From positions 1 to 64,000 of the forward strand of contig NZ_JABFDH010000004.1 in NCBI RefSeq assembly GCF_013403975.1: a DNA stretch of 64,000 bases, written 5' to 3'. Source of the DNA: Winogradskyella ursingii. GTDB lineage: Bacteria > Bacteroidota > Bacteroidia > Flavobacteriales > Flavobacteriaceae. The notes below the pieces were generated by a model, which did no database searches, was not told where the DNA came from, and saw only the letters and a list, made by a program, of their open reading frames with translations. The translations under genes were made by a program, and so were the position numbers. Positions 1 through 8,857 of the stretch are shown here, in pieces (within the stretch, counting starts at the first letter, position 1; every line of letters starts with the position of its first letter).

Positions 1-36
1 TGGTACTGCAATCCGTGGGAGAGTAGGTCGCCGCCT
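1..36 (+). rRNA. rrf: 5S ribosomal RNA, 3' end only (partial)
   Basis: The first bases, ending in a run reading GGTCGCCGCC, match the conserved 3' strand of bacterial 5S rRNA that closes the terminal helix. The 5' part lies outside the window. A strong terminator follows at once, which fits the end of an rRNA operon. The exact mature end is uncertain by a few bases. Confidence 0.85.
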
Positions 37-44
37 TTTTTGAG

Positions 45-80
45 AACCCTTACTATTTAATTAGTAAGGGTTTTTTTTTT
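45..80 (+). terminator. Intrinsic terminator of the rRNA operon
   Basis: An 11-base perfect inverted repeat (AACCCTTACTA at 45-55 and its complement at 62-72) with a short loop runs into ten T residues at 71-80. It directly follows the 5S gene. Confidence 0.9.
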
Positions 81-143
81 GATTACTACTTGAGCCCAAA
101 AGATTCAATTTTACTATCTTAACGCTTCATCTATACATTGTCC

Positions 144-2582
144 ATGAGGGTAAATAAGGAACTTGATCTTGCCTGGAATTTTGTTAATAATACCAATAGA
201 AATATCTTCTTAACAGGGAAAGCTGGTACTGGCAAAACTACATTCTTACATAATTTAAAATTACAATCTCAAAAACGAACGGTAATTGTTGCGCCAACAG
301 GTGTTGCAGCAATAAATGCCAAAGGTGTTACTATACACTCTTTTTTTCAGCTTCCTTTTGGTCCAATTTTACCTAATGACGATTTGGGCTCATCTTCTAA
401 TTTTAATAGAAGGATTAGTAAAACTAAAATCAACATAATTAAGTCTCTAGATCTATTAATTATAGATGAGATTAGTATGGTAAGAGCGGATATGTTAGAT
501 GGTCTAGATAAAACTTTAAGACGTTATAAAAATAGAAGTTTAGTTTTTGGCGGTGTACAATTGTTGATGATTGGTGATTTACAGCAATTATCTCCTGTAA
601 TTAAAGAAAGTGAATGGCAATTATTAAAACCTTTTTATAAAAATGCGTTTTTCTTCAGCAGTGAAGCTTTTCAAAACTGTAATCCTTTAACTATAGAACT
701 TAAACATATTTATAGACAAGAAAATCCTTTGTTTATTGATATACTAAACGAAATACGAAATAATAATTTGAGTATATCTTCTGCTAAAGAATTGAACAAA
801 AGGTATCTTCCAAATTTTGAACCTACCAAAGAAGATGGATATATTTCATTGACAACCCATAACAATAAAGCGATACAGTCGAACAAACAAGAACTGGAAA
901 AATTAAAAGGTAAGGAGTATATATATAAAGCAAGAATAGATGGAAATTTTCCTGAACATTCATATCCAAATAAGGAAGAGCTGAAATTAAAGGTTGGAGC
1001 ACAGGTCATGTTTATAAAGAATGATAGTTCTCCTGAAAAGCGATATTACAATGGTAAGATTGGTAAAGTAATTTTGTTAGAGAAAGACGAAGTTATTGTG
1101 AATTGCCCTGATGATGATTTCAATATTGTAACAAAATCAGAAACTTGGGAGAACATAAAATACACAGTAGACTCTGAATCGAAAGCTATTACCGAGGACA
1201 AAATAGGTAGTTATTCTCAAATTCCATTACGCTTGGCTTGGGCTATTACTATTCATAAAAGTCAAGGATTAACTTTTGAAAAAGCTATAATCGATGCTCA
1301 GGGAGCCTTTGCTCATGGCCAAACCTATGTGGCATTAAGCCGTTGTAAATCTTTGGAGGGATTGGTTTTAAAAAGCAAAATTGAGCCCAATCAGATTATT
1401 AGTGATCGAGATGTTATTGACTTCAATAAAAATGCTGAAGCAAACCAACCCAACGAAAGTATTTTACAACAATCTAAACGTGAATATCAGCTTCAGTTAA
1501 TTTTAGAAGTTTTTGATTTTTATAAGTTTTTATATCCTGCTGGTCGAATTTTAGATATCTATTACAAGAATAGGGGAAGTATAGAAGGTATAGTAGAGCA
1601 ACCAATAAATACAATAAAAGAAAGCACAACTAATTTGCTAAAGGTCAGTAACGGTTTTAAATCTCAATTACAAACATTGGTGAGTGATAAGGAAATTCCA
1701 GAATCTAACGATATTGTTCAAGAACGATTTATAAAGGCCGTAACGTATTTCAAAGAACAGACGAAGTCTAACATAGAGACAGCATTAAACGATTTTAGTT
1801 TTACCACTGATAATAAAGCTATTCAAAAAGATATCGAAAAACAATTAGATAATCTTGAAGAATTATTAGAAACAAAACTATCTTATTTTGAAGGTTTGAA
1901 AGATGCTTTTAATACGGATCAATTTTTAACTCTGAGAGCAAAATCGGTCTTCTTGGGAAAAGAGAAACCAAAAAAACAGAGAAAGACAATTATTGATGGG
2001 ACAACTAATGTTGAACTGTTTGAATTACTACGAGAGCTAAGAAATCAAATTGCAAAACGAGAAGATTTAGTACACTTTCAGGTATTTACACAAAAGTCTT
2101 TGTATGCTATGTGCGAAATTTTACCTACTACAATACAAGAATTAAAAGCAATTCATGGAATGGGTAAGACTAGAATAGCAAAATATGGAGACGAGATATT
2201 AAAAGTGATAATTGATTATTGTGATGAAAATGATATTCAAACTTCTACTGATGTGTCTGTTTTTGAGGATTTAAAACCAAAAAAACGAAAAGGGGACACC
2301 AAGAAAATATCTTTAGATTTATTTAAATCAGGAAAATCAATTGATCAAATTGCTTTAGAGCGCGAGCTGAATACCAACACTATATTTGGACACTTAGCCA
2401 GTTTTATTTCTTCTGGTGAAGTAAAAGTTCCGGATTTAATGTCTGAATCAAGCTATTCAGAATTAAAGAAAATTATTCCAACTAAAACTTTTGAAAATCT
2501 TTCAGATTTAAAGCACCAAATCGATGATAAATTCTCTTATGCTGAAATTCGATTAGTCATCAATGAATTAGCTGAAAACTAA
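144..2582 (+). CDS. Pif1-type AAA helicase with C-terminal HRDC and HTH domains
   Basis: Predicted ATP-dependent DNA helicase of superfamily 1 (Pif1/RecD2-like). Walker A GKAGTGKTT is at residues 25-33, Walker B with D108-E109, and the late helicase motif IHKSQGLTFEKA lies near residue 370, followed by YVALSRC. The middle (about 430-600) is helical and unassigned. Residues about 625-705 look like an HRDC domain (motif HGMGKTRIAKYG), and the last about 90 residues resemble the helix-turn-helix seen at the C-terminus of some RecQ helicases. I chose the ATG at 144; an in-frame TTG at 138 would add two residues. It stands alone after the rRNA operon and ends in a hairpin shared with the converging acyl-CoA dehydrogenase gene. 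The helicase call is firm; the cellular role (replication or repair) is inferred. Confidence 0.9.
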   Translation: MRVNKELDLAWNFVNNTNRNIFLTGKAGTGKTTFLHNLKLQSQKRTVIVAPTGVAAINAKGVTIHSFFQLPFGPILPNDDLGSSSNFNRRISKTKINIIKSLDLLIIDEISMVRADMLDGLDKTLRRYKNRSLVFGGVQLLMIGDLQQLSPVIKESEWQLLKPFYKNAFFFSSEAFQNCNPLTIELKHIYRQENPLFIDILNEIRNNNLSISSAKELNKRYLPNFEPTKEDGYISLTTHNNKAIQSNKQELEKLKGKEYIYKARIDGNFPEHSYPNKEELKLKVGAQVMFIKNDSSPEKRYYNGKIGKVILLEKDEVIVNCPDDDFNIVTKSETWENIKYTVDSESKAITEDKIGSYSQIPLRLAWAITIHKSQGLTFEKAIIDAQGAFAHGQTYVALSRCKSLEGLVLKSKIEPNQIISDRDVIDFNKNAEANQPNESILQQSKREYQLQLILEVFDFYKFLYPAGRILDIYYKNRGSIEGIVEQPINTIKESTTNLLKVSNGFKSQLQTLVSDKEIPESNDIVQERFIKAVTYFKEQTKSNIETALNDFSFTTDNKAIQKDIEKQLDNLEELLETKLSYFEGLKDAFNTDQFLTLRAKSVFLGKEKPKKQRKTIIDGTTNVELFELLRELRNQIAKREDLVHFQVFTQKSLYAMCEILPTTIQELKAIHGMGKTRIAKYGDEILKVIIDYCDENDIQTSTDVSVFEDLKPKKRKGDTKKISLDLFKSGKSIDQIALERELNTNTIFGHLASFISSGEVKVPDLMSESSYSELKKIIPTKTFENLSDLKHQIDDKFSYAEIRLVINELAEN

Positions 2583-2613
2583 AAAAGCTTCAAAATTTAA
2601 TTCTGAAGCTTTT
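2583..2613. terminator. Bidirectional terminator between convergent genes
   Basis: The 9-base repeat AAAAGCTTC (2583-2591) pairs with GAAGCTTTT (2605-2613). A-rich and T-rich flanks allow it to work for the helicase gene (+) and the acyl-CoA dehydrogenase gene (-). Confidence 0.8.
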
Positions 2614-2633
2614 ACATTTATATTCAATTAAAA

Positions 2634-3776
2634 TTATCCTTTAATTAATCCTCGAGAAATTACAATCTTCTGAATTTCTGAGGTCCCTTCATAAATCTGG
2701 GTAATTTTGGCGTCACGCATTAAGCGCTCAACATGATATTCCTTTACAAATCCGTTTCCACCATGAATTTGCACTGCTTCAACGGTGTGTTCCATAGCAA
2801 CTTTACTTGCGTATAATTTTGCCATTGCACTAGACATATCGTAATTATTACCTTGGTCTTTGTCCCAAGCAGCTTTCATGACTAGCATTCGAGCAGCTTC
2901 AATCTCTGTGTACATATCTGCCAATTTAAACGCAATGGCTTGGTGATTACAAATTTCAGTGCCAAATGCCTTTCGTTCTTTAGAATACTTCAATGATAAC
3001 TCATAAGCACCTGCAGCAATACCCAATGCTTGTGCAGCGATACCAATACGTCCTCCAGAAAGTGTTTTCATGGCAAATCTAAATCCAAAACCATCATCAC
3101 CAATTCTATTTTCTTTTGGCACTTTGACATCATTAAATTGTAATGTGTGTGTATCACTACCACGAATACCTAATTTATCTTCCTTCGGTCCAATATCAAA
3201 ACCTTCCATGCCTTTTTCAATAATAAAAGCATTGATGCCGTGCGATCCTTTATGCTTGTCTGTTTGTGCAATTACTAAATACACATCAGAACGTCCACCA
3301 TTTGTAATCCAATTTTTAGTGCCATTTAGCAAATAGTGGTCACCTTTATCGATAGCAGTAGTTTTTTGAGATGTTGCATCACTACCAGCTTCGGGCTCAC
3401 TTAAACAGAAGGCTCCAATTTGCTCGCCTGTTGCAAGTTTGGTCAGATATTTTTGCTTTTGTTCTTCACTTCCATAAGCCTCGAGACCATAACAAACCAA
3501 TGAGTTATTAACGGAGACCATAACTGAAGCAGAAGCATCGATTTTTGATAGTTCCTCCATAATCAATACGTAAGAAATCGCATCCATACCACTTCCTCCA
3601 TATTTAGGATCTACCATGATACCCATAAACCCTAATTGGCCCATTTTTCTAACCAATTCATCCGGAAAGGTTTGTGAGTTATCACGTTCTATAACACCTG
3701 GGAGTAATTCGGTTTGTGCAAAATCACGAGCTGCGTCGCGAATCATTATATGCTCTTCTGTTAAACTAAAGTCCAT
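2634..3776 (-). CDS. Acyl-CoA dehydrogenase, short-chain/butyryl type
   Basis: FAD enzyme of fatty-acid or branched-chain amino-acid catabolism that introduces the alpha-beta double bond into an acyl-CoA. The 380-residue length is typical. The FAD-binding signature CLSEPEAGSD is near residues 123-132, and the C-terminal IYEGTSEIQ contains the likely catalytic base E363. LSGGRIGIAAQALG, RKAFG and QIHGGNGF are also family hallmarks. The start ATG at 3776 lies about 35 bases downstream of the predicted transcription start from a well-formed promoter at 3817-3847. The gene is monocistronic and diverges from anmK. The sequence is closest in feel to butyryl-CoA dehydrogenases, but chain-length preference cannot be read from it. 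Confidence 0.95.
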   Translation of the reverse strand: MDFSLTEEHIMIRDAARDFAQTELLPGVIERDNSQTFPDELVRKMGQLGFMGIMVDPKYGGSGMDAISYVLIMEELSKIDASASVMVSVNNSLVCYGLEAYGSEEQKQKYLTKLATGEQIGAFCLSEPEAGSDATSQKTTAIDKGDHYLLNGTKNWITNGGRSDVYLVIAQTDKHKGSHGINAFIIEKGMEGFDIGPKEDKLGIRGSDTHTLQFNDVKVPKENRIGDDGFGFRFAMKTLSGGRIGIAAQALGIAAGAYELSLKYSKERKAFGTEICNHQAIAFKLADMYTEIEAARMLVMKAAWDKDQGNNYDMSSAMAKLYASKVAMEHTVEAVQIHGGNGFVKEYHVERLMRDAKITQIYEGTSEIQKIVISRGLIKG

Positions 3777-3816
3777 AAAATCTAATAATTGTTATTGATT
3801 CGATAAAAAATTCATG

Positions 3817-3847
3817 CAAAGATAATTGTTTATTGTGGTATTTTCAA
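3817..3847 (-). promoter_or_regulatory. Promoter of the acyl-CoA dehydrogenase gene
   Basis: On the minus strand a -33 TTG (CAA at 3845-3847) is followed after 20 bases by the -7 box TATCTTTG (complement at 3817-3824), a full match to the Bacteroidota consensus TTG/TAnnTTTG. Confidence 0.75.
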
Positions 3848-3870
3848 TAAGGAATATTATTTTTACTAAT

Positions 3871-4938
3871 ATGCTAAAAAGTAAGTACTATGTTATAGGT
3901 GTTATGTCCGGAACATCTCTGGACGGAATTGATTTAATTTATGCCAAATTTAACTTTAGCAAAAACTGGAGTTTTAATCTCATTGGTTCGGAAACCATAA
4001 ATTATGCAGAACATTGGAAAACTACTTTGAGTGGATTGGTGAATCAGTCAGCCGATGAATTATTACATGTTGATATTGAATATTCTAAATATTTGGCAAC
4101 AGTAATCACTAAATTTATCAAAGAACACAACATAGAGTTTATAGATTTTATCTCGTCCCACGGCCATACTGCTCTGCATCAACCGCAGAAAGGTCTCACA
4201 TATCAAATCGGAAATCAACAAATTTTAGCTAATGAAATTGGCAAAAAAATCATTTGCGATTTTAGGGTCCAAGATGTGAAATTTGGTGGACAAGGTGCAC
4301 CGTTAGTGCCAATCGGTGACCGATTACTTTTTAAAAAGTATAAATACTGTCTTAATCTAGGAGGGTTTGCCAATATTTCGTTCGAAAGTAAAAATGAAAG
4401 AATAGCCTATGACATCTGTCCGGTAAATATTATTTTAAATCATTACGTCAATAATTTAGCACTAGAATTTGATGATAAAGGGATAATTGCTTCATCAGGA
4501 AAAATAAATATAGATTTGCTGAATCAATTGAATCAATTGAGCTTTTACGCTGATGAACCACCAAAATCTTTGGGGTTGGAATGGGTTAAACTTAAAATTC
4601 TACCACTTATTGATTCATTTCAACTTGAAATAAAGGATGTATTAAGAACTTTTGTTGAGCACATCGCTGTGCAAATTGCTGCTAATTTAAAGGATAATAA
4701 CGCTGAAGTTTTAATAACTGGAGGGGGAGTGTACAACGATTTTTTAATTGACCGATTAAAATTTCGTACATCAATAACCATGGTTATTCCTGATAACGAA
4801 ATTGTTGAATTCAAAGAAGCTTTGATTTTTGGCTTTTTGGGTGTCTTAAAAGAGAGAGGCGAAGTCAACTGTCTTAAAAGTGTTACTGGAGCGGATCGGA
4901 ATCATTCGTCAGGGAAAATTTTGCTTCCTAGCCCTTAA
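3871..4938 (+). CDS. anmK: Anhydro-N-acetylmuramic acid kinase
   Basis: Phosphorylates and opens 1,6-anhydro-MurNAc to MurNAc-6-phosphate during recycling of cell-wall peptidoglycan. The N-terminal phosphate-binding motif GVMSGTSLDGID (about residues 9-20), the mid-protein GGQGAPLVPIGD and the later ITGGGVYN are diagnostic. I start at the ATG at 3871 (355 residues), because the upstream extension to a TTG at 3826 covers promoter sequence and adds residues the family lacks. A -7-like TATTTTTA ends five bases before this ATG, so the mRNA may be leaderless. The gene reads away from the acyl-CoA dehydrogenase and lies upstream of the ELFV dehydrogenase. Confidence 0.95.
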   Translation: MLKSKYYVIGVMSGTSLDGIDLIYAKFNFSKNWSFNLIGSETINYAEHWKTTLSGLVNQSADELLHVDIEYSKYLATVITKFIKEHNIEFIDFISSHGHTALHQPQKGLTYQIGNQQILANEIGKKIICDFRVQDVKFGGQGAPLVPIGDRLLFKKYKYCLNLGGFANISFESKNERIAYDICPVNIILNHYVNNLALEFDDKGIIASSGKINIDLLNQLNQLSFYADEPPKSLGLEWVKLKILPLIDSFQLEIKDVLRTFVEHIAVQIAANLKDNNAEVLITGGGVYNDFLIDRLKFRTSITMVIPDNEIVEFKEALIFGFLGVLKERGEVNCLKSVTGADRNHSSGKILLPSP

Positions 4939-4977
4939 ATTTTATTTTGAATTAACTTTTAAGGCTTTAGAGTTTTT

Positions 4978-4985
4978 TATATTTG
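4978..4985 (+). promoter_or_regulatory. -7 promoter box of the ELFV dehydrogenase gene
   Basis: TATATTTG is a full match to TAnnTTTG. The nearest TTG upstream (4947-4949) is 28 bases away, longer than usual, so the -33 element is unclear. The box overlaps a TTG (4983) that would otherwise be taken as the start codon. Confidence 0.55.
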
Positions 4986-5009
4986 CTGAAACTAACTAAT
5001 CATTATAAA

Positions 5010-6239
5010 TTGATAAAGGAATTACTTCAAACGTACGAGAACAAGTCACCAGAAATAGTGTTCCATTGGAACGATCCCGAAACAGATGCAGAAGGTTGGA
5101 CAGTAATTAACTCGCTTAGAGGTGGTGCCGCTGGTGGTGGGACGCGAATGCGAAAAGGACTGGATAAAAATGAAGTTTTATCGCTTGCCAAAACAATGGA
5201 GGTAAAGTTCACGGTATCAGGACCTGCGATTGGAGGTGCCAAATCCGGAATCAATTTTGATCCACAAGACCCGCGAAAAAAGGGTGTTTTAGAGCGCTGG
5301 TACGCAGCCGTTTCACCCTTGTTAAAAAGCTATTACGGAACTGGTGGAGATTTAAATGTCGACGAAATTCATGAAGTGATTCCCATCACAGAAGAAAGTG
5401 GAGTATGGCATCCGCAAGAAGGTGTTTTTGAAGGTCACTTTAAACCAACACAAGCCGATAAAATCAATAGAATTGGACAGTTGAGGCACGGTGTAATCAA
5501 AGTGATTGAAAATCCTGAATATTCACCAGATGTTTCAAGAAAATATACTGTCGCTGATATGATTACAGGTTACGGTGTAGCTGTGGCTGCGAAGCATTTT
5601 TATGATATTAAGGAAGATTCCATAGAGGAAAAGCGTGTGGTAGTGCAAGGTTTTGGAAACGTTGGTGCTGCAGCAGCATTTTATTTTTCTAAAATGGGTG
5701 CAAAAGTCGTTGGAATTATTGATATAGCAGGAGGGCTTATTAGTGAAGAAGGCTTTTCTTTTGAAGAAATTACTCAATTATATCTAAATAAAACGGGTAA
5801 TACTTTAGTTGCCGATAATCTCATACCATTTGCAGAAATAAATGAAAAAATCTGGTCATTACAAACGGAAGTTTTTGCACCATGTGCGGCTTCAAGATTA
5901 ATTACTCAAAATCAAATTGACCAAATGATTAGTACAGGACTGGAAGTTATTACTTGCGGAGCCAACGTGCCTTTTGCTGATAAAGAAATATTCTTTGGTT
6001 CTATAATGGAACATACAGACCAGAAAGTAAGTTTAATACCGGATTTTATTTCCAATTGCGGAATGGCGAGGGTTTTTGCTTACTTTATGGAACGTAAAGT
6101 ACAAATGACGGATGAAGCCATTTTCAACGATACTTCAAAAGTAATTAGAAAAGCCATTAAAAAAGTAGACGAAATAAACCCAAATAAAACCGGTATTAGC
6201 GAAACAGCTTTTGAAATTGCATTAAGACAACTAATATAA
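5010..6239 (+). CDS. Glu/Leu/Phe/Val family amino-acid dehydrogenase
   Basis: NAD(P)-dependent oxidative deamination of an amino acid. The substrate-binding stretch RGGAAGGGTRMRKGL, followed by GPAIGGAKSGI with the catalytic-site lysine, is near the N-terminus, and YGTGGDLNVDE follows. The Rossmann fold starts at VVVQGFGNVGAAAA (about residue 208), and CGANVPFAD is near the end. There is no ATG before the conserved region. I chose the TTG at 5010 (409 residues, MIKELL...) because the other candidate, TTG at 4983, lies inside a -7 promoter box and would not be transcribed. The exact substrate (glutamate, leucine, valine) is not resolved; the sequence belongs to the long, Bacteroidota-typical branch. 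Confidence 0.88.
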   Translation: MIKELLQTYENKSPEIVFHWNDPETDAEGWTVINSLRGGAAGGGTRMRKGLDKNEVLSLAKTMEVKFTVSGPAIGGAKSGINFDPQDPRKKGVLERWYAAVSPLLKSYYGTGGDLNVDEIHEVIPITEESGVWHPQEGVFEGHFKPTQADKINRIGQLRHGVIKVIENPEYSPDVSRKYTVADMITGYGVAVAAKHFYDIKEDSIEEKRVVVQGFGNVGAAAAFYFSKMGAKVVGIIDIAGGLISEEGFSFEEITQLYLNKTGNTLVADNLIPFAEINEKIWSLQTEVFAPCAASRLITQNQIDQMISTGLEVITCGANVPFADKEIFFGSIMEHTDQKVSLIPDFISNCGMARVFAYFMERKVQMTDEAIFNDTSKVIRKAIKKVDEINPNKTGISETAFEIALRQLI

Positions 6240-6257
6240 TTATAAACTACCCAAAAT

Positions 6258-7649
6258 ATGACAACAGTAATAATTCTTGTATTTGTTTTTGGCTATTTGG
6301 CCATAACCTTAGAGCATAATATAAAAATAGATAAACTCATTCCCGCACTTGTAATGATGGCCATCAGTTGGGCATTGATATCGTTAGGTATCGATGATTT
6401 TCAAGAGTGGTTCGACTCTGCAAGCCATGGTTTGGTAGAAGGTTTTGCAAATTTCGGTCATGAAGCCAAAATGGAATGGATGGAAGAGACACTGCTACAT
6501 CATCTGGGTAAAACGGCAGAAATATTGGTGTTTTTATTAGGTGCCATGACAATCGTTGAAATAATCGATTATTTTGATGGTTTTTCAACAATTAAATCAG
6601 CGGTAAACTTTAATAGTAGAAGAAAATTACTATGGATGTTTGCTTGTTTAGCATTTGTTCTATCTGCCATAATTGACAACCTTACTGCAACAATAGTATT
6701 AATTTCCATTCTTCAAAAAATAGTAAAAGACAGGGATATTCGAATTTGGTATGCAGGTTTAATCATTATTGCGGCTAACGCAGGTGGTGCTTGGTCTCCA
6801 ATTGGTGATGTAACGACTACAATGCTTTGGATCGGTGATAAAGTTTCAACAGGAAAACTGTTCGTTTATTTATTTATACCATCATTGTTGTGTATGATAG
6901 TTCCTACCTTAATTGCATCCTATTTAAAACCATTTCGAGGCACTTTAGAGTTACAGGAAGAAGATGATAAACCAAAAAGCAAGTTCAGTTCTACAATGTT
7001 GTTTTTGGGATTGGGAGCAATTGTTTTTGTGCCAATTTTTAAAGTAATTACACATTTACCACCATATGTAGGTATGATGTTATCTTTGGGTGTTGTAGCC
7101 ATATTTGCAGAAATTTATAGTAATTCAAAATTTGCCATTACTCAAGCCGTTTCAGAAGAACATGATGCACACGCTAGCCATAGCCCAGTGCATTCTTCAT
7201 TGTCAAAAATTGAATTGCCAAGTATCTTGTTTTTCTTGGGAATTTTAATGGCAGTTGCCGCTTTAGAATCTTTAGGAATTCTTTTTAATTTCGCAGGTTC
7301 GCTTCAAGAATCTATGCCAATGATGGGCACCGAATTACATGGTGAAGGCGTTTCGGATTTAGTAGTATTGTTATTAGGTGTGGGATCAGCTGTTATTGAT
7401 AATGTGCCATTAGTTGCAGCCAGTTTAGGAATGTTCTCTGAGCCTATGGATAACGAATTATGGCATTTTATAGCCTATTCTGCAGGTACAGGTGGTAGTA
7501 TGCTTATTATTGGTTCTGCTGCTGGAGTTGTTGCAATGGGAATGGAAAAAATTGATTTTTTCTGGTATTTGAAAAAGATTTCTTGGTTGGCATTCATTGG
7601 CTTCCTCGCAGGTGCGGCTGCCTTCATGGTAACAAGAGGTTTATTTTAA
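6258..7649 (+). CDS. nhaD: Na+/H+ antiporter, NhaD family
   Basis: Inner-membrane antiporter that expels sodium in exchange for protons, as expected of a marine bacterium. The 463-residue protein is almost wholly hydrophobic, with about a dozen membrane segments. Two inverted-repeat signatures can be seen: DNLTATIVLI with NAGGAWSPIGDVTTTMLW (about residues 135-195) and the second-half VIDNVPLVAASLG (about 378-390), each with a conserved Asp in a membrane helix. A loop near residues 299-313 is rich in histidine (HDAHASHSPVH), which is unusual and could bind metal or sense pH (inference). It starts 18 bases after the dehydrogenase gene and probably shares its transcript. Confidence 0.92.
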   Translation: MTTVIILVFVFGYLAITLEHNIKIDKLIPALVMMAISWALISLGIDDFQEWFDSASHGLVEGFANFGHEAKMEWMEETLLHHLGKTAEILVFLLGAMTIVEIIDYFDGFSTIKSAVNFNSRRKLLWMFACLAFVLSAIIDNLTATIVLISILQKIVKDRDIRIWYAGLIIIAANAGGAWSPIGDVTTTMLWIGDKVSTGKLFVYLFIPSLLCMIVPTLIASYLKPFRGTLELQEEDDKPKSKFSSTMLFLGLGAIVFVPIFKVITHLPPYVGMMLSLGVVAIFAEIYSNSKFAITQAVSEEHDAHASHSPVHSSLSKIELPSILFFLGILMAVAALESLGILFNFAGSLQESMPMMGTELHGEGVSDLVVLLLGVGSAVIDNVPLVAASLGMFSEPMDNELWHFIAYSAGTGGSMLIIGSAAGVVAMGMEKIDFFWYLKKISWLAFIGFLAGAAAFMVTRGLF

Positions 7650-7713
7650 ATATACTTAAGCGAAATTCTTAGCGTTATAACACATAGAACTTAAAATTTA
7701 AACATTTCAGTAT

Positions 7714-8409
7714 ATGATATTACCCAGTAATATTCAGGAGGGAGCAGATATTGCTACTGACGGTGAGTCGGTAGAAAAAACACTCTCTATCATTGAGCTT
7801 ATCACAAGTGGTGGTACTGCAGGAATGGTAATAATTCTTATTCTTTTTCTTCTCTTAATTGTATCAACATATATTTATTTTGAAAGAATTTTCGCTATAA
7901 AAGATGCATCTAAGATCGATTCGAATTTTATGAATCAGATAAAGGATCACGTCAGTAATGGTAAGACTGAATCGGCGCAGATGCTATGTGCTCAAACCAA
8001 TTCTCCTGTTTCAAGATTGATAGCAAAGGGTATTACAAGAATTGGAAAACCCCTCGAAGATATTAATACTGCCATCGTAACGGCAGGACGTTTAGAAGTT
8101 TATAAACTTGAGAAAAATGTAAGTGTTTTAGCTACTATTTCTGGTGTAGCTCCTATGATTGGTTTCTTGGGTACGGTGGTAGGTATGATCCTTTCTATTT
8201 TTGAACTTGCAAACGCAGGTGGCACCATTCAGATGGATGTATTGGCTAGCGGACTTTATACAGCAATGACAACAACTGTGGGAGGGCTTGTAGTCGGTAT
8301 TATCGCCTATGTAGCATATAATCATATAGTTGTAAGAACTAATAAGGTAGTACACCAAATGGAAGCGAATTCAGTAGAATTTTTAGATCACTTAAACGAA
8401 CCGATCTAA
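7714..8409 (+). CDS. exbB: ExbB/TolQ/MotA family proton channel
   Basis: Proton-channel subunit of the inner-membrane motor that drives TonB. Three membrane segments are visible: about residues 32-53, a second around VSVLATISGVAPMIGFLGTVVGM (about 133-155) and a third around GLYTAMTTTVGGLVVGIIAYVAY. The APMIGFLGTVVGM and TTTVGG motifs are family hallmarks. The length of 231 residues is usual. The gene leads a compact operon: exbD begins two bases after its stop, then tonB and folC. The N-terminal 30 residues are polar and lie outside the first membrane helix. Confidence 0.93.
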   Translation: MILPSNIQEGADIATDGESVEKTLSIIELITSGGTAGMVIILILFLLLIVSTYIYFERIFAIKDASKIDSNFMNQIKDHVSNGKTESAQMLCAQTNSPVSRLIAKGITRIGKPLEDINTAIVTAGRLEVYKLEKNVSVLATISGVAPMIGFLGTVVGMILSIFELANAGGTIQMDVLASGLYTAMTTTVGGLVVGIIAYVAYNHIVVRTNKVVHQMEANSVEFLDHLNEPI

Positions 8410-8411
8410 TT

Positions 8412-8804
8412 ATGAATATTAGAGGCCGAAATAAAGTAACACCCGAATTCAATTTTGCGTCAATGACGGATATTGTGTTTCTGTTACTCATTTTTTTTAT
8501 GATTGCATCAACATTGGTCACTACCAATGCTATTGACATTATTCTTCCTACCGCAAGCGGAAAAACGGAGAACAAAAAATCTACATCTGTTAGCATTAAA
8601 TCTGATTTAACCTATTACATAGATCAGAAAAGAGTTGGCGAAAGCGTTCTTGAAACGCAGTTGATAGCAGCAATGGAATCTCAAGAGCAACCAACAATTG
8701 TTCTAAGAGCAGAAAAATCTGTGCCTGTTGAAAATGTAGTGAAGGTTATGGATATAGCTAATAGAAACAAATTCAAGGTCATTTTGGCCGTTAAGCCCAA
8801 CTAA
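8412..8804 (+). CDS. exbD: ExbD/TolR family biopolymer transport protein
   Basis: Partner of ExbB in the proton-driven motor. It has a short cytoplasmic N-terminus, one membrane helix (about residues 20-38, MTDIVFLLLIFFMIAS) carrying the essential Asp (D20), and a periplasmic domain to residue 130. The TDIVFLLLIFF sequence and length are typical. It follows exbB by two bases, so translation is probably coupled. Confidence 0.93.
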   Translation: MNIRGRNKVTPEFNFASMTDIVFLLLIFFMIASTLVTTNAIDIILPTASGKTENKKSTSVSIKSDLTYYIDQKRVGESVLETQLIAAMESQEQPTIVLRAEKSVPVENVVKVMDIANRNKFKVILAVKPN

Positions 8805-8857
8805 ACGGCAATTTTTTAAAAGCATCTTGTACTTGACAGATTTTAGAAAACGGTAAA

